In this document: in pieces, positions 1-7,296 of the stretch
Layout: each line of letters opens with the position of its first letter
Numbering within the stretch: position 1 is the first letter of the stretch
DNA from: Singulisphaera sp. GP187
GTDB taxonomy: Bacteria > Planctomycetota > Planctomycetia > Isosphaerales > Isosphaeraceae
Reading direction: 5' to 3'
DNA: 64,000 nucleotides
Assembly: GCF_900129635.1 (NCBI RefSeq)
Contig: NZ_FSRB01000003.1
Coordinates: forward strand, 1,054,001-1,118,000
Program-made: the position numbers and the translations under genes
The notes under the pieces: model-generated
Seen by the model: the letters and a program-made list of their open reading frames with translations, nothing else
What the model was told of the DNA's origin: nothing
Database searches by the model: none

Positions 1-953
1 GGCTTCATCTCCTCGAAATCCGGCGACGAGGGGGGATCCACCTTCTGCCCGTACGTCTTCCCGAGCGGGGACGCGTCTTCAATAATCTTGTTCTGCTCGG
101 CGGCGGTGAGGACGACTACGCTCGAGATCCAGAACCAGAAGAGCAAGACCATCACGCCTCCGAGCGACCCGTACGCCTGGTTGTAATTGGCAAAATTCTG
201 AACATAGATCCGAAATCCAAACGTCTGGACCATGAAGGCAAACGTTCCCACAACACTGCCAGGGGTGATCCATTCCCAACGCTGCTGGGCGTCGGGGCCG
301 TTGTAGAAGGTCAGGGCGAAGCTGACCGAGACCATCAAAAAGACCACGACCCACTGAATGATCGTGGCGACGATCTGGGCGGGCGTGCTTAATCCGAGCC
401 AGCTCAAAATCTGCGGCCAAGCGACGATCGCAAGCAGAGAGCCGACCAGAATGATCGCCTGGATCAAGGTCATCACAATCGCCGTGAGCCGCAGCTTCCA
501 GAACGGTCGGGTCTCGGTCACCCCATAGATCCGGTTCATCGCGTCGATCACGGCGAGGAAAAGGCTTGAGGCCAGCCAGATCGTGACCGCCAGGCCCAAC
601 GAGATCAGACCGAGATGTGAATCCTTCTGGATTCTCACGATCTGGTCCTTGATCACCCCATACGCTTCCTTGGGAAACATCGTCCGCAACGTCGAATCGA
701 GTTGCTCGACGGTCAAGTTCGCCACGCCGACCGTATTTCCTGAGCGTCCAGTCAAGTCGGGCAAGAGCTGGACCACCAGGGTCAGAACCAGGCCGAGAAA
801 CGGCACGAGCGCCAGCATCGCGTAAAAGGCGACGGCCGCGGCCCTGGTGAAGACTTCGTGTTCCTCAACCTTGTGCCACGTTCTGACGATGAGCTCGCGG
901 ACGCTCAGACCGCCGAGCGTCAGCGCCTCGCGGAGTCGAAACGGAAGAAACAT
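1..953 (-). CDS. YihY/BrkB family inner-membrane protein (3' end outside window)
   Basis: The reverse strand from 953 to the window edge encodes 317 codons of a polytopic protein without reaching a stop. It has about six hydrophobic segments and the family pattern: an early AAAVAFYAMLALVPFL segment, the conserved WLASSLFLAVIDAMNRIYG stretch and a late ...YGSLGGVMVLLFWFWISS helix. The family is a widespread integral membrane protein group of unsettled role, once misnamed ribonuclease BN. The ATG at 953 is preceded by GAAGG at 5 nt; an in-frame ATG at 965 is possible but poorly spaced. It lies downstream of the ferritin-like gene, with a hairpin between them. The family assignment is firm; the function is unknown. 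Confidence 0.88.
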   Translation of the reverse strand, partial: MFLPFRLREALTLGGLSVRELIVRTWHKVEEHEVFTRAAAVAFYAMLALVPFLGLVLTLVVQLLPDLTGRSGNTVGVANLTVEQLDSTLRTMFPKEAYGVIKDQIVRIQKDSHLGLISLGLAVTIWLASSLFLAVIDAMNRIYGVTETRPFWKLRLTAIVMTLIQAIILVGSLLAIVAWPQILSWLGLSTPAQIVATIIQWVVVFLMVSVSFALTFYNGPDAQQRWEWITPGSVVGTFAFMVQTFGFRIYVQNFANYNQAYGSLGGVMVLLFWFWISSVVVLTAAEQNKIIEDASPLGKTYGQKVDPPSSPDFEEMK

Positions 954-1006
954 AGTCGCCTTCATTCCTTTCGATTCCGGGCCTGTTCCTGTGCCACCAA
1001 ACAAGA

Positions 1007-1038
1007 GCGGCCCCCGGGTCGATTCTCCCGAGGGCCGC
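1007..1038 (-). terminator. Hairpin after the ferritin-like gene
   Basis: A 12-bp GC-rich stem with one mismatch and a 7-8 nt loop lies 40 nt past the stop of the minus-strand gene ending at 1078. Read on the minus strand it is followed by a weak T-rich tail (TCTTGTTTG). It probably separates that gene from the YihY gene. Confidence 0.5.
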
Positions 1039-1077
1039 TGGTGTCGCTTCGATTCAACGGTCTCGGTCGCCCAAGGT

Positions 1078-1590
1078 TTACTTCGGGTTGGCGGTGGCGT
1101 CCTCGGCGACCGCCCCTTGGAAAACAAGGCGATTGAGGCCTTCCTGCAAGGCCTCCCGGTGCGCCTGGTCTTCGGTCAAGACGACGGCCAGCTCACGCGC
1201 GCTTTCCGCGTCGCCCAGGTTCTGGAACGTCTGGACCCAGGCGGTACACCAGTGAATCGCGTTGGCCTTGGCGACCAAGTCGTGGGCGACCCGCTGGTGT
1301 GCTGAGCTCCCCATTTCGCTGACCCGCTCCTTGAGCCGGCCCAGGGTCTCGCCGATCCCGCCCGTGACACTCCGGGAGGGCGTGTAGCCATAGCGGGTGG
1401 CGATGGTTTCGACGATCGCAAGGTGCCGTTCATCGGCCGCGGCAATCTCATGGTAGATCACCCCGAGCGAAGGGTCGGGCGGTGCCTGCGACCGCGCCTT
1501 GGCTTCGTCGAGCAGGCATTGTTCCGCGCCGATCCCCTTGGAGAACTCCGTTGCGATCCAGGTGCGATTGATTGTGGATGCACTCGCCAT
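1078..1590 (-). CDS. Ferritin-like helical protein (hypothetical)
   Basis: This encodes 170 aa that are almost entirely helical. Two segments look like ferritin-type metal helices: YHEIAAADERHLAIVE (E..E..H) and a C-terminal helix with E-x3-H in LTEDQAHREAL, plus an early E..C..DEAK helix. No exact family was recognised, so ferritin-like is an inference from spacing and helicity. The start is uncertain: ATG 1590 (MASAST) gives the compact domain but has no clear Shine-Dalgarno; ATG 1686 adds 32 residues and lies just after the kinase gene stop at 1716. It is probably cotranscribed with that kinase-like gene. Confidence 0.6.
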   Translation of the reverse strand: MASASTINRTWIATEFSKGIGAEQCLLDEAKARSQAPPDPSLGVIYHEIAAADERHLAIVETIATRYGYTPSRSVTGGIGETLGRLKERVSEMGSSAHQRVAHDLVAKANAIHWCTAWVQTFQNLGDAESARELAVVLTEDQAHREALQEGLNRLVFQGAVAEDATANPK

Positions 1591-1715
1591 CAAGGGCCTG
1601 ACTTTCTGATCTGAGGTGATGATCGATTGGCCTGTCCCTGGATTCTCGCGGTCCGACCGCTCGATCCTTTGCAGGGCAACCTTCATGCCAAGCTCAGGAA
1701 TTGCTCCCCCTGACG

Positions 1716-2861
1716 TCACTTCGTTTCCGACCGTGCCGGCCAATCGAGGATGATGGTACTCCCACGCGTCTCGTCCACCTCGAGCCGGGCGGCTCCGCCG
1801 AACATCTCGCTGATCCGCGCCGCGATCGCCAGGTCCATGCCGCGCCGTTCGGCGGCCGTCCCGCACAGCCGCTCGAACAGGTCGGAGCGAAGTTCGACCG
1901 ACGTGACCGTCGGAGGCGGGGGATGCTTGACGCTAAACTCGGTGACCCAGCGGTCCGGCCCGCCGTGCAGGGTGACATGGACCCCCTCGACCTTGGACGC
2001 GGCCAAGGCGTTGCCGAGCGCATACTGGATGGCCTGTTTCGCCCGACTCTGGTCAAGCAAGGCCTCCGGCGGACACGACTGGTGAACCTCAAGATGGATC
2101 GGGACCGCCTTGGCCCCCGCCTTCAAGACACGCGTTTCCACGACTTCGCTCAAGAGCCGCGCCGGGCTAAACTCCATCGATTCCACCGGCGCCTCGGGCT
2201 CGAAGAGTCGGTAGTAATCACTGAGTTGCGAGAGCATGCGCTCGATCTGCTTGAAGCTCTCCTCGACAAACCGCAGGTCCTCCTCGAGGTCGGGATTTCC
2301 CCGCGGCAACGCTTGATCGATCATCCGCAACGAGAGGCCGACGACGTTGAGCGGGGTTCTCAGGTCGTGGACGATGAGCGGAAAAAAGCGGGGGTCGGTG
2401 GGCATCGTCGACGCCGTCGGACCACTTTCCGCCTTACGGGCTTGACGATGGAGTAACCCGGCCACGCGGGCGGACAACTCGCTCGGCACGCTGGCGCGGG
2501 CGACCCAGTCGAAGAATTCAAGATTCTGATCGAGCAATGCCTTAAGATCGCCGCCCGGTTCGAGAATCACGAGCGTCGGGAGACTCAACTCTCGAGCGAG
2601 GGCAAAAAGTTCGTGGGCGGAGGAGGTGTTCGTTCCCGCCGGAGCCGGATCCGTCGCCAGAATCAAGAGCGCGGGACGTGCGGGATCCCTGAGCGAGGCA
2701 ATGGCCTCGGTCGTCGAGTTGTAGCGACGAACTCGATATCCTTGAGCCTCTAACGGTAACGAGATCTCAGACCCTTTTGTGGGGTCGACCTCGAACACCG
2801 CGAGTTCGAGTCCTTTCGTCGTCGTCCTCGCGTGCCCAGCCGACTGCGCCGTCAGTAGCAT
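1716..2861 (-). CDS. Receiver-like/histidine-kinase protein with degenerate ATPase domain
   Basis: This 381-aa cytoplasmic protein has no membrane segments. Residues about 18-140 resemble a response-regulator receiver fold (LELAVFEVDP start, ILATDPAP strand end). Residues 155-220 are a HisKA dimerisation helix with H165 in IVHDLRTPLN. Residues 235-378 resemble a HATPase with an N-box-like stretch around N284, but the DxGxG (G1) motif cannot be found; the equivalent region reads EFSVKHPPPP. It could be a weak kinase, a phosphotransfer protein or a pseudokinase. The ATG at 2861 has AAAGGA 11 nt upstream. It sits about 980 nt from the start of the divergent NtrC-type regulator gene, a possible partner by position only. 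Confidence 0.78.
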   Translation of the reverse strand: MLLTAQSAGHARTTTKGLELAVFEVDPTKGSEISLPLEAQGYRVRRYNSTTEAIASLRDPARPALLILATDPAPAGTNTSSAHELFALARELSLPTLVILEPGGDLKALLDQNLEFFDWVARASVPSELSARVAGLLHRQARKAESGPTASTMPTDPRFFPLIVHDLRTPLNVVGLSLRMIDQALPRGNPDLEEDLRFVEESFKQIERMLSQLSDYYRLFEPEAPVESMEFSPARLLSEVVETRVLKAGAKAVPIHLEVHQSCPPEALLDQSRAKQAIQYALGNALAASKVEGVHVTLHGGPDRWVTEFSVKHPPPPTVTSVELRSDLFERLCGTAAERRGMDLAIAARISEMFGGAARLEVDETRGSTIILDWPARSETK

Positions 2862-3291
2862 GCTAAATCGTATCCTTTATTTTCAGAGAGTGGGCGTGAC
2901 GTCCGCGTCAAGAACTCAGGAACTCCCTCGAATTGCAAGCTGACGAACGACGAAAAGCCAATCGGCCGAGATCGATCCGCCAGGCCTGGCACCAATCCGA
3001 AGCGAGTCTATCGAAGGACCTAAGGGATTCGGCTCAAGGTCGACGACGCGACCATTCTTGGTTGAGGTCTCCCAAAGGTCCCAACTCCATCGATTCGGGC
3101 CCCTCGTGATTCCTCTCCCCCGCATTTTAACTTCGCGTTCCAAAGGAGCCCACCACCCCCAGGACCCACGGCCGGAAACGGCTCCGGGAGCTGGGATCGC
3201 CCCAGGAAAGCGTGCCCCCAATTCGAAGGCTCGGTCCCGCATAAAACGGACAAGGGCCGCCCGCTCAGGACCGCGCCTCCGTTCCGTTCAT
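2862..3291. other. Intergenic stretch, no gene seen
   Basis: These 430 bases lie upstream of the kinase-like gene and downstream of the small membrane-protein gene. Open frames here are short and lack ribosome binding sites or recognisable domains. It presumably holds the promoter of the leftward kinase-ferritin unit, but no convincing -35/-10 or -24/-12 pair was found. Confidence 0.5.
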
Positions 3292-3489
3292 TCACCAGGG
3301 CTTAAGTTTCCAGCCGAGCACAAAACCGATGCCCAACGCCCAGAGCGCCACCGAAGTCGGATGCTCCCGCGCATACGCTTTGAACGAATCCATGGCGTCG
3401 TTGGCGATGTTCTCGAGGGTGCCCATCTCTGGGAAGTCCGCCGCTCGCGCCATGTCCGCGGGGAATTCCGTCTTCAACGTGTCGATCAT
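3292..3489 (-). CDS. Small C-terminally membrane-anchored protein
   Basis: This 65-aa protein has an acidic amphipathic N-terminal part (EFPADMARAADFPEMGTLENIANDAMDSFKAYAREHP) followed by one C-terminal hydrophobic helix rich in glycine, ending LGWKLKPW. The layout resembles the tail of DUF883/YqjD-type proteins, which are membrane-anchored and in E. coli are stress-induced. The start at 3489 is chosen because GGAAGGAGC lies 8 nt upstream; an open frame to 3582 lacks such a site. A candidate sigma-54 promoter lies about 90 nt upstream. The same tail design recurs in the genes at 6337-7095, 9164-9607 and 10316-10738. Confidence 0.65.
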   Translation of the reverse strand: MIDTLKTEFPADMARAADFPEMGTLENIANDAMDSFKAYAREHPTSVALWALGIGFVLGWKLKPW

Positions 3490-3577
3490 CACGACCGCTC
3501 CTTCCTCCGAACCGGCGGCTCGAAATCCTTCACGCGAAGGCTTCGAAAACCTCAGAGAGACCAAGGGAATCTCGTGC

Positions 3578-3593
3578 AGCAATTTTCATACCT
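3578..3593 (-). promoter_or_regulatory. Candidate sigma-54 promoter of the small membrane-protein gene
   Basis: Minus-strand AGGTATGAAAATTGCT keeps the invariant GG and GC exactly 10 nt apart and a TTGCT -12 box, but the -24 box is imperfect (AGGTATG against TGGCACG). The expected transcript start is about 78 nt before the ATG at 3489. It is the weakest of four such sites in this region. Confidence 0.42.
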
Positions 3594-3839
3594 CAGAACG
3601 GCGACCGCACCCCTTTTCGGCGCATCACTGGACGCCGATCCTCCCTTTGACCTAACCTAGGAAATGATTCGCTCACCTCTCCGCGAGCAAATGAGGCTTC
3701 CGTGAATAATCCCATCGATTCAGGAAAAGCAATTCGCGAAGGAACCGAATTTGCTCACGGCCGAGCAGACGTTCGCGCGGAAGACGAACGACCCGATGAG
3801 CGTCAAGGTTCCCCCGACGTGAGAGAGAAGGACGATCGC

Positions 3840-5234
3840 ATGCGTCGAAAACTGCTGGTAGTCGATGACGACCCTTACTTGACGACTCAGTTGCGCAAGC
3901 TCCTGGAATCCGACGAACTGAGCGTCGACACGGTCTCGAGTGCCCAGGAGGCGTTGACCGCCTTGGGAGAGACCGATTACAGCGTGCTGATCACCGATTT
4001 GAAGATGCCGGGCATGGGGGGCATGGACCTGATCCGCGAAGTGGCGCAACGGCGGGTCTTGGTGACCACGATCGTGACGACCGGATTCGGCTCGATCGAC
4101 CGGGTGGTCGAGGCGATGCGGCTCGGCGCGTACGACTTTTTGACCAAGCCAATCGACCCCAACAACTTGAAGCTCGTCATGGATCGAGCGCTCAAGAAAA
4201 GGGCGCTCCAGGACGAGGTGCTCAAGCTCCGTCAGCAGCTCAAAGAGAACTACAGCTTCAACAGCATCATCAGCAAAAACCCGACGATGCACGGGATCTT
4301 CGAGTTGATCCGGCACATCGCGGGTACCAAGAGCACGGTGCTGATCGAAGGCGAGACGGGGACCGGCAAGGAGTTGATCGCCAAGGCCGTGCACTACGCC
4401 AGTGAGGAGCGGCTAGGGAACTTAGTGGCGATCAACTGCGCGGCATTGCCCGAGAATCTGCTCGAGAGCGAGCTCTTCGGCCACGAGAAAGGGTCGTTCA
4501 CCTCGGCCGACGCGCGACGCAAGGGGCGGTTCGAGCTGGCCGACAAGGGCACGATCTTCCTCGACGAGATCGGCGACATTTCCCAGGCGATGCAGGCCAA
4601 GCTGCTGCGCGTGCTCCAGGAGAAGCGATTCGAGCGGGTCGGCGGCCACGAAAGCATCGAGGTCGATGTCCGGGTCGTGGCGGCCACCAACAAGAACCTC
4701 GAGAAGGAGGTCAAGGAGGGCCGGTTCCGCGAAGACCTGTTCTACCGCCTCAATGTGATCAAGGTCGACGTCCCCCCGTTGCGCGACCGCCCCGAAGACA
4801 TCCCCTTGCTCGTGACCCACTTCCTCAACAAGTACGCCAGGCCCAACGAGCCCCCCAAAAAGATGGCGCCCGAAGCCATGGAGCGACTGCTCGCCTATCG
4901 CTGGCCGGGGAACGTTCGGGAACTCGAGAACGCCATCGAGCGCTCTTCGGTCACGACCGTTGGCGACACGATCAATCCGGACAAGCTCCCCGCGCGAGTC
5001 ACCGGGATCTCGGACGAGGAAAAACCCCACTACGACATCGACTTGCAGCACCCGTTGCCCTACTACCTCAAGGAAGCCACCGAGCAGATCGAGAAACAGT
5101 ACATTCTCAAGGCGCTCGAAAAGAGCCGAGGGAACGTCGGTCGCTGCGCGGAACTCTGCGGCCTCTCCCGACGAAGTGTTTCGGGAAAGATCAGCCAGTA
5201 CGAAATCGACAAGTACCCATTCAAATCGACATGA
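3840..5234 (+). CDS. NtrC-family sigma-54-dependent response regulator
   Basis: This encodes 464 aa. Receiver domain 3-120: acidic pair in LVVDDDP, phosphoacceptor D53 in ITDLKMPGMGG, conserved K103 in LTKPI. AAA+ domain about 145-385: Walker A GETGTGKE near 171-178, Walker B IFLDEIGD, arginine-finger region FREDLFYRLNV. A Fis-type helix-turn-helix ends the protein (GNVGRCAELCGLSRRSVSGKI). The sigma-54 contact loop reads GSFTSA (218-223) instead of GAFTGA. ATG 3840 is preferred because AAGGA lies 7 nt upstream and the receiver begins at once; an in-frame GTG at 3702 would add 46 charged residues. Sigma-54-type promoters near small membrane genes on both sides make them plausible targets. Confidence 0.93.
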   Translation: MRRKLLVVDDDPYLTTQLRKLLESDELSVDTVSSAQEALTALGETDYSVLITDLKMPGMGGMDLIREVAQRRVLVTTIVTTGFGSIDRVVEAMRLGAYDFLTKPIDPNNLKLVMDRALKKRALQDEVLKLRQQLKENYSFNSIISKNPTMHGIFELIRHIAGTKSTVLIEGETGTGKELIAKAVHYASEERLGNLVAINCAALPENLLESELFGHEKGSFTSADARRKGRFELADKGTIFLDEIGDISQAMQAKLLRVLQEKRFERVGGHESIEVDVRVVAATNKNLEKEVKEGRFREDLFYRLNVIKVDVPPLRDRPEDIPLLVTHFLNKYARPNEPPKKMAPEAMERLLAYRWPGNVRELENAIERSSVTTVGDTINPDKLPARVTGISDEEKPHYDIDLQHPLPYYLKEATEQIEKQYILKALEKSRGNVGRCAELCGLSRRSVSGKISQYEIDKYPFKST

Positions 5235-5319
5235 GTGGGCGTCTGGTCCAAGACTTGCACGGGAGAGTTCTCAAGGATTGCGTCGGCTTGACCCCCTAAT
5301 TCCCTTGGAGTGCGTCCCC

Positions 5320-5760
5320 ATGGCCGAACCCTCCCGCTCGAAGCTCACGGCCGCTGACGTGATGACGCCCGCCCCCCGCACCTGTTCGATTTTCAGCACC
5401 GTGCTCGAAGCGGTTCTCCTGTTTCGCGACGCCGATTGCGGGGCGGTTCCCGTCATTGAGGACGGCAAGCCGGTGGGTATCCTCACCGACCGCGACGTCG
5501 CCTTGGCCTTGGCCGAACACGAGGAGAACCTCCCCGACTTGCCGGTCGGCAAGATCATGACCCAAGGTGTTTTCACGGTCGCGCCCGAGCTGGACATCGA
5601 CACCTTGGTCGGCCAGTTCGGCGATCGTCGCGTCCGTCGGCTGCTGGTCGTGGGCGCGGACGAACGCCTGCTCGGAATCGTCTCCTGGGCCGACGTCGCA
5701 CCCTACGTTCCCGATCGTGAGGTTGGCGAGGCCGTCACTGAGGTCGTCGAAAAGCCCTGA
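5320..5760 (+). CDS. CBS-domain pair protein
   Basis: This 146-aa protein is essentially two CBS motifs in tandem: residues 12-65 (ADVMTP ... GILTDRDVALAL) and 77-130 (KIMTQGVFTV ... LLGIVSWADVAPYV). Stand-alone CBS pairs usually bind adenine nucleotides and act as energy or ionic-strength sensors. GGAG lies 9 nt before the ATG at 5320. The gene follows the NtrC-type regulator by 85 nt on the same strand, so the two may be cotranscribed. No catalytic domain is attached, and what it regulates cannot be read from the sequence. Confidence 0.88.
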   Translation: MAEPSRSKLTAADVMTPAPRTCSIFSTVLEAVLLFRDADCGAVPVIEDGKPVGILTDRDVALALAEHEENLPDLPVGKIMTQGVFTVAPELDIDTLVGQFGDRRVRRLLVVGADERLLGIVSWADVAPYVPDREVGEAVTEVVEKP

Positions 5761-5835
5761 GTGCGCCCCGGTTTCGATCCGTCGCCCCGCCGACGAGCGG
5801 GCGACGGAACCCGAAACCCCGCCAATCGAAAGCAT

Positions 5836-5887
5836 GACCGCGCGGTGCCGTCTGTCCCGGACTCGAGACAGACGGCACCGCGCGGTC
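5836..5887. terminator. Perfect 21-bp inverted repeat between convergent genes
   Basis: Two arms of 21 bp (beginning GACCGCGCGGTGCC) pair perfectly around a 10-nt loop, midway between the CBS gene (+) and the holin-like gene (-). There is no U-tract on either strand. Position suggests a bidirectional transcription end, but the perfect match is longer than most terminators here. Confidence 0.55.
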
Positions 5888-5899
5888 GAGCGTTTGGGC

Positions 5900-6358
5900 T
5901 CACCAGCGACGTTTCGGCACGGCGCGGCCGCTGTAGACGAGCACCGTACGAATCCAGGAGATGTTCCGGATCAGCTCGTCACGCGAACGCTGGAACCCTT
6001 CCAGCGATGCGCCCAGCTTGCGGCCGGCAACGACCACGACGACCGACGCCAGGCCGAGGGTGACGATGGCGGTCACCAGCAGGGCCCCGCCGATGCTGAG
6101 TTGCGTCACCTGGGCAATCAAGAGCGCGACGCCCCCGATCGCGACCGGCACGCTGCCCAGAATCACGACCAAGGCGACCACGACCAGGGCGAGCGGGACA
6201 AGGGCCCGGGCCGACGTTTCCTTGAAATCGAGCGCGGCGAGCTTGAGCTGAAGCTCGGCGAGGGTCGCCACATCGTTGCCGAAGCCGGCGATACTTCCCA
6301 CCATGCTCTCGGCGGACCCGTTGGTCGAATCGTTTTTTACCTTCGCTTGATCATCCAT
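5900..6358 (-). CDS. Phage-holin-3-like (putative actinobacterial holin-X) membrane protein
   Basis: This 152-aa protein has an N-terminal amphipathic region (LAELQLKLAALDFKETSARALVP) and two long hydrophobic helices at about 52-77 and 86-112, then a basic C-terminus. This is the layout of the phage_holin_3_6/DUF1469 family, usually chromosomal and not phage-borne, often beside DUF883 or DUF3618 proteins. Its ATG at 6358 lies inside the end of the upstream gene (stop at 6337), a 22-bp overlap that implies translational coupling. It is therefore probably the second gene of the sigma-54-preceded operon that begins at 7095. Confidence 0.82.
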   Translation of the reverse strand: MDDQAKVKNDSTNGSAESMVGSIAGFGNDVATLAELQLKLAALDFKETSARALVPLALVVVALVVILGSVPVAIGGVALLIAQVTQLSIGGALLVTAIVTLGLASVVVVVAGRKLGASLEGFQRSRDELIRNISWIRTVLVYSGRAVPKRRW

Positions 6359-7095
6359 CCCAGCAGCACCCCCACTCCCAGCGCGATGCCCAAAGCGCGC
6401 GCCGGTTCTTTGGCAACGTATTCTTTGATCCGCTCGCTCCCCTCGGCCAGTCGCTCGCGCGCGGTCGCCGCGTACTCGAGCGCCCGCTCCTTGAGTTCCT
6501 CGGCTTGAGGACCAAGGTTCGCTTCCAGGCCTTGCATGCGGTCGATCATCGTCATTCGCCTCCTCAACTCGAAACCTTCGAGCCTTTTCGGGATGAATCG
6601 ATCAAAACGTCGTCTTCTCCCGCGGATGCCCGGCGCTTTCGGGCCGATCCGGCGGAGCAGGGGACGGCCCCCCGCCATCGCTTGCGCTTGCTGTTGGGCG
6701 ATCCAGTTCTCCAAATACTGCACGGCGTAGCCTTGCACGGCCCGCATCGCCACCGGAGTCACGAAGCTCAACGCCGAGGCCAACAGCCCCTTGCGTTCCG
6801 CCCCTTTGACCTCGCCCTGCACCTTTTCGATCACCTCGCGCACCTCGGCCGCGTCAGTCGTCGGGATGGCCACGGGCATCGGGACGATTTTATGGCGCCG
6901 GGGGACGATCAGATAACCGATGGCGGCCGACACGCCCAGGGCGGTCCAGGGATACATCCGGATGTAGCGACGCCAGTCGGCCGCCGCCTCGGCGTTGGCC
7001 ACGACGTCGCGGACGTCCGCATGGAGCTCGCGGCGAATCTGCGCCATTTTGAGTCGGAGTTCGTCAGCGTCATTGGTCGCGGTGGCCACAACCAT
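6337..7095 (-). CDS. DUF883/DUF3618-like membrane protein with two anchor helices
   Basis: This 252-aa protein has an N-terminal helical segment (LRLKMAQIRRELHADVRDVV), a first membrane helix near 50-66 (PWTALGVSAAIGYLIVP), a central region rich in glutamine and basic residues, a second amphipathic stretch (LKERALEYAATARERLAEGSERI) and a C-terminal helix ending GWMIKRR. The C-terminal third matches the general DUF883 (YqjD/ElaB) design, a membrane-anchored protein with an amphipathic helix before a glycine-rich tail. It overlaps the downstream holin-like gene by 22 bp. A near-consensus sigma-54 promoter lies 82 nt upstream of the start. The molecular role is unknown. Confidence 0.75.
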   Translation of the reverse strand: MVVATATNDADELRLKMAQIRRELHADVRDVVANAEAAADWRRYIRMYPWTALGVSAAIGYLIVPRRHKIVPMPVAIPTTDAAEVREVIEKVQGEVKGAERKGLLASALSFVTPVAMRAVQGYAVQYLENWIAQQQAQAMAGGRPLLRRIGPKAPGIRGRRRRFDRFIPKRLEGFELRRRMTMIDRMQGLEANLGPQAEELKERALEYAATARERLAEGSERIKEYVAKEPARALGIALGVGVLLGWMIKRR

Positions 7096-7176
7096 TGCTC
7101 CCGTCGGGGTCGTTCGGACTCAGTCTCGAGGAACCGCGGCGGAAACAGCGCCCCACCGGTCACCCTTGGAGTCACC

Positions 7177-7192
7177 AGCAACCGCAATGCCA
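7177..7192 (-). promoter_or_regulatory. Sigma-54 promoter of the 7095-5900 operon
   Basis: Minus-strand TGGCATTGCGGTTGCT matches the -24/-12 consensus TGGCACG-N4-TTGCW with GG and GC 10 nt apart. The 15 bases TTGGCATTGCGGTTGC... are the same as in the site at 10231-10246. The predicted leader to the ATG at 7095 is about 70 nt. Confidence 0.72.
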
Positions 7193-7296
7193 AGGAGAAT
7201 TGTCCGCCGCCACTTTGGGAAGTTCAGAACCAATCACCGTATGATTGCGCCGGGCATTCCCTTACATGCGCAAAACAGTGCTCAGTTGCATCGTAC

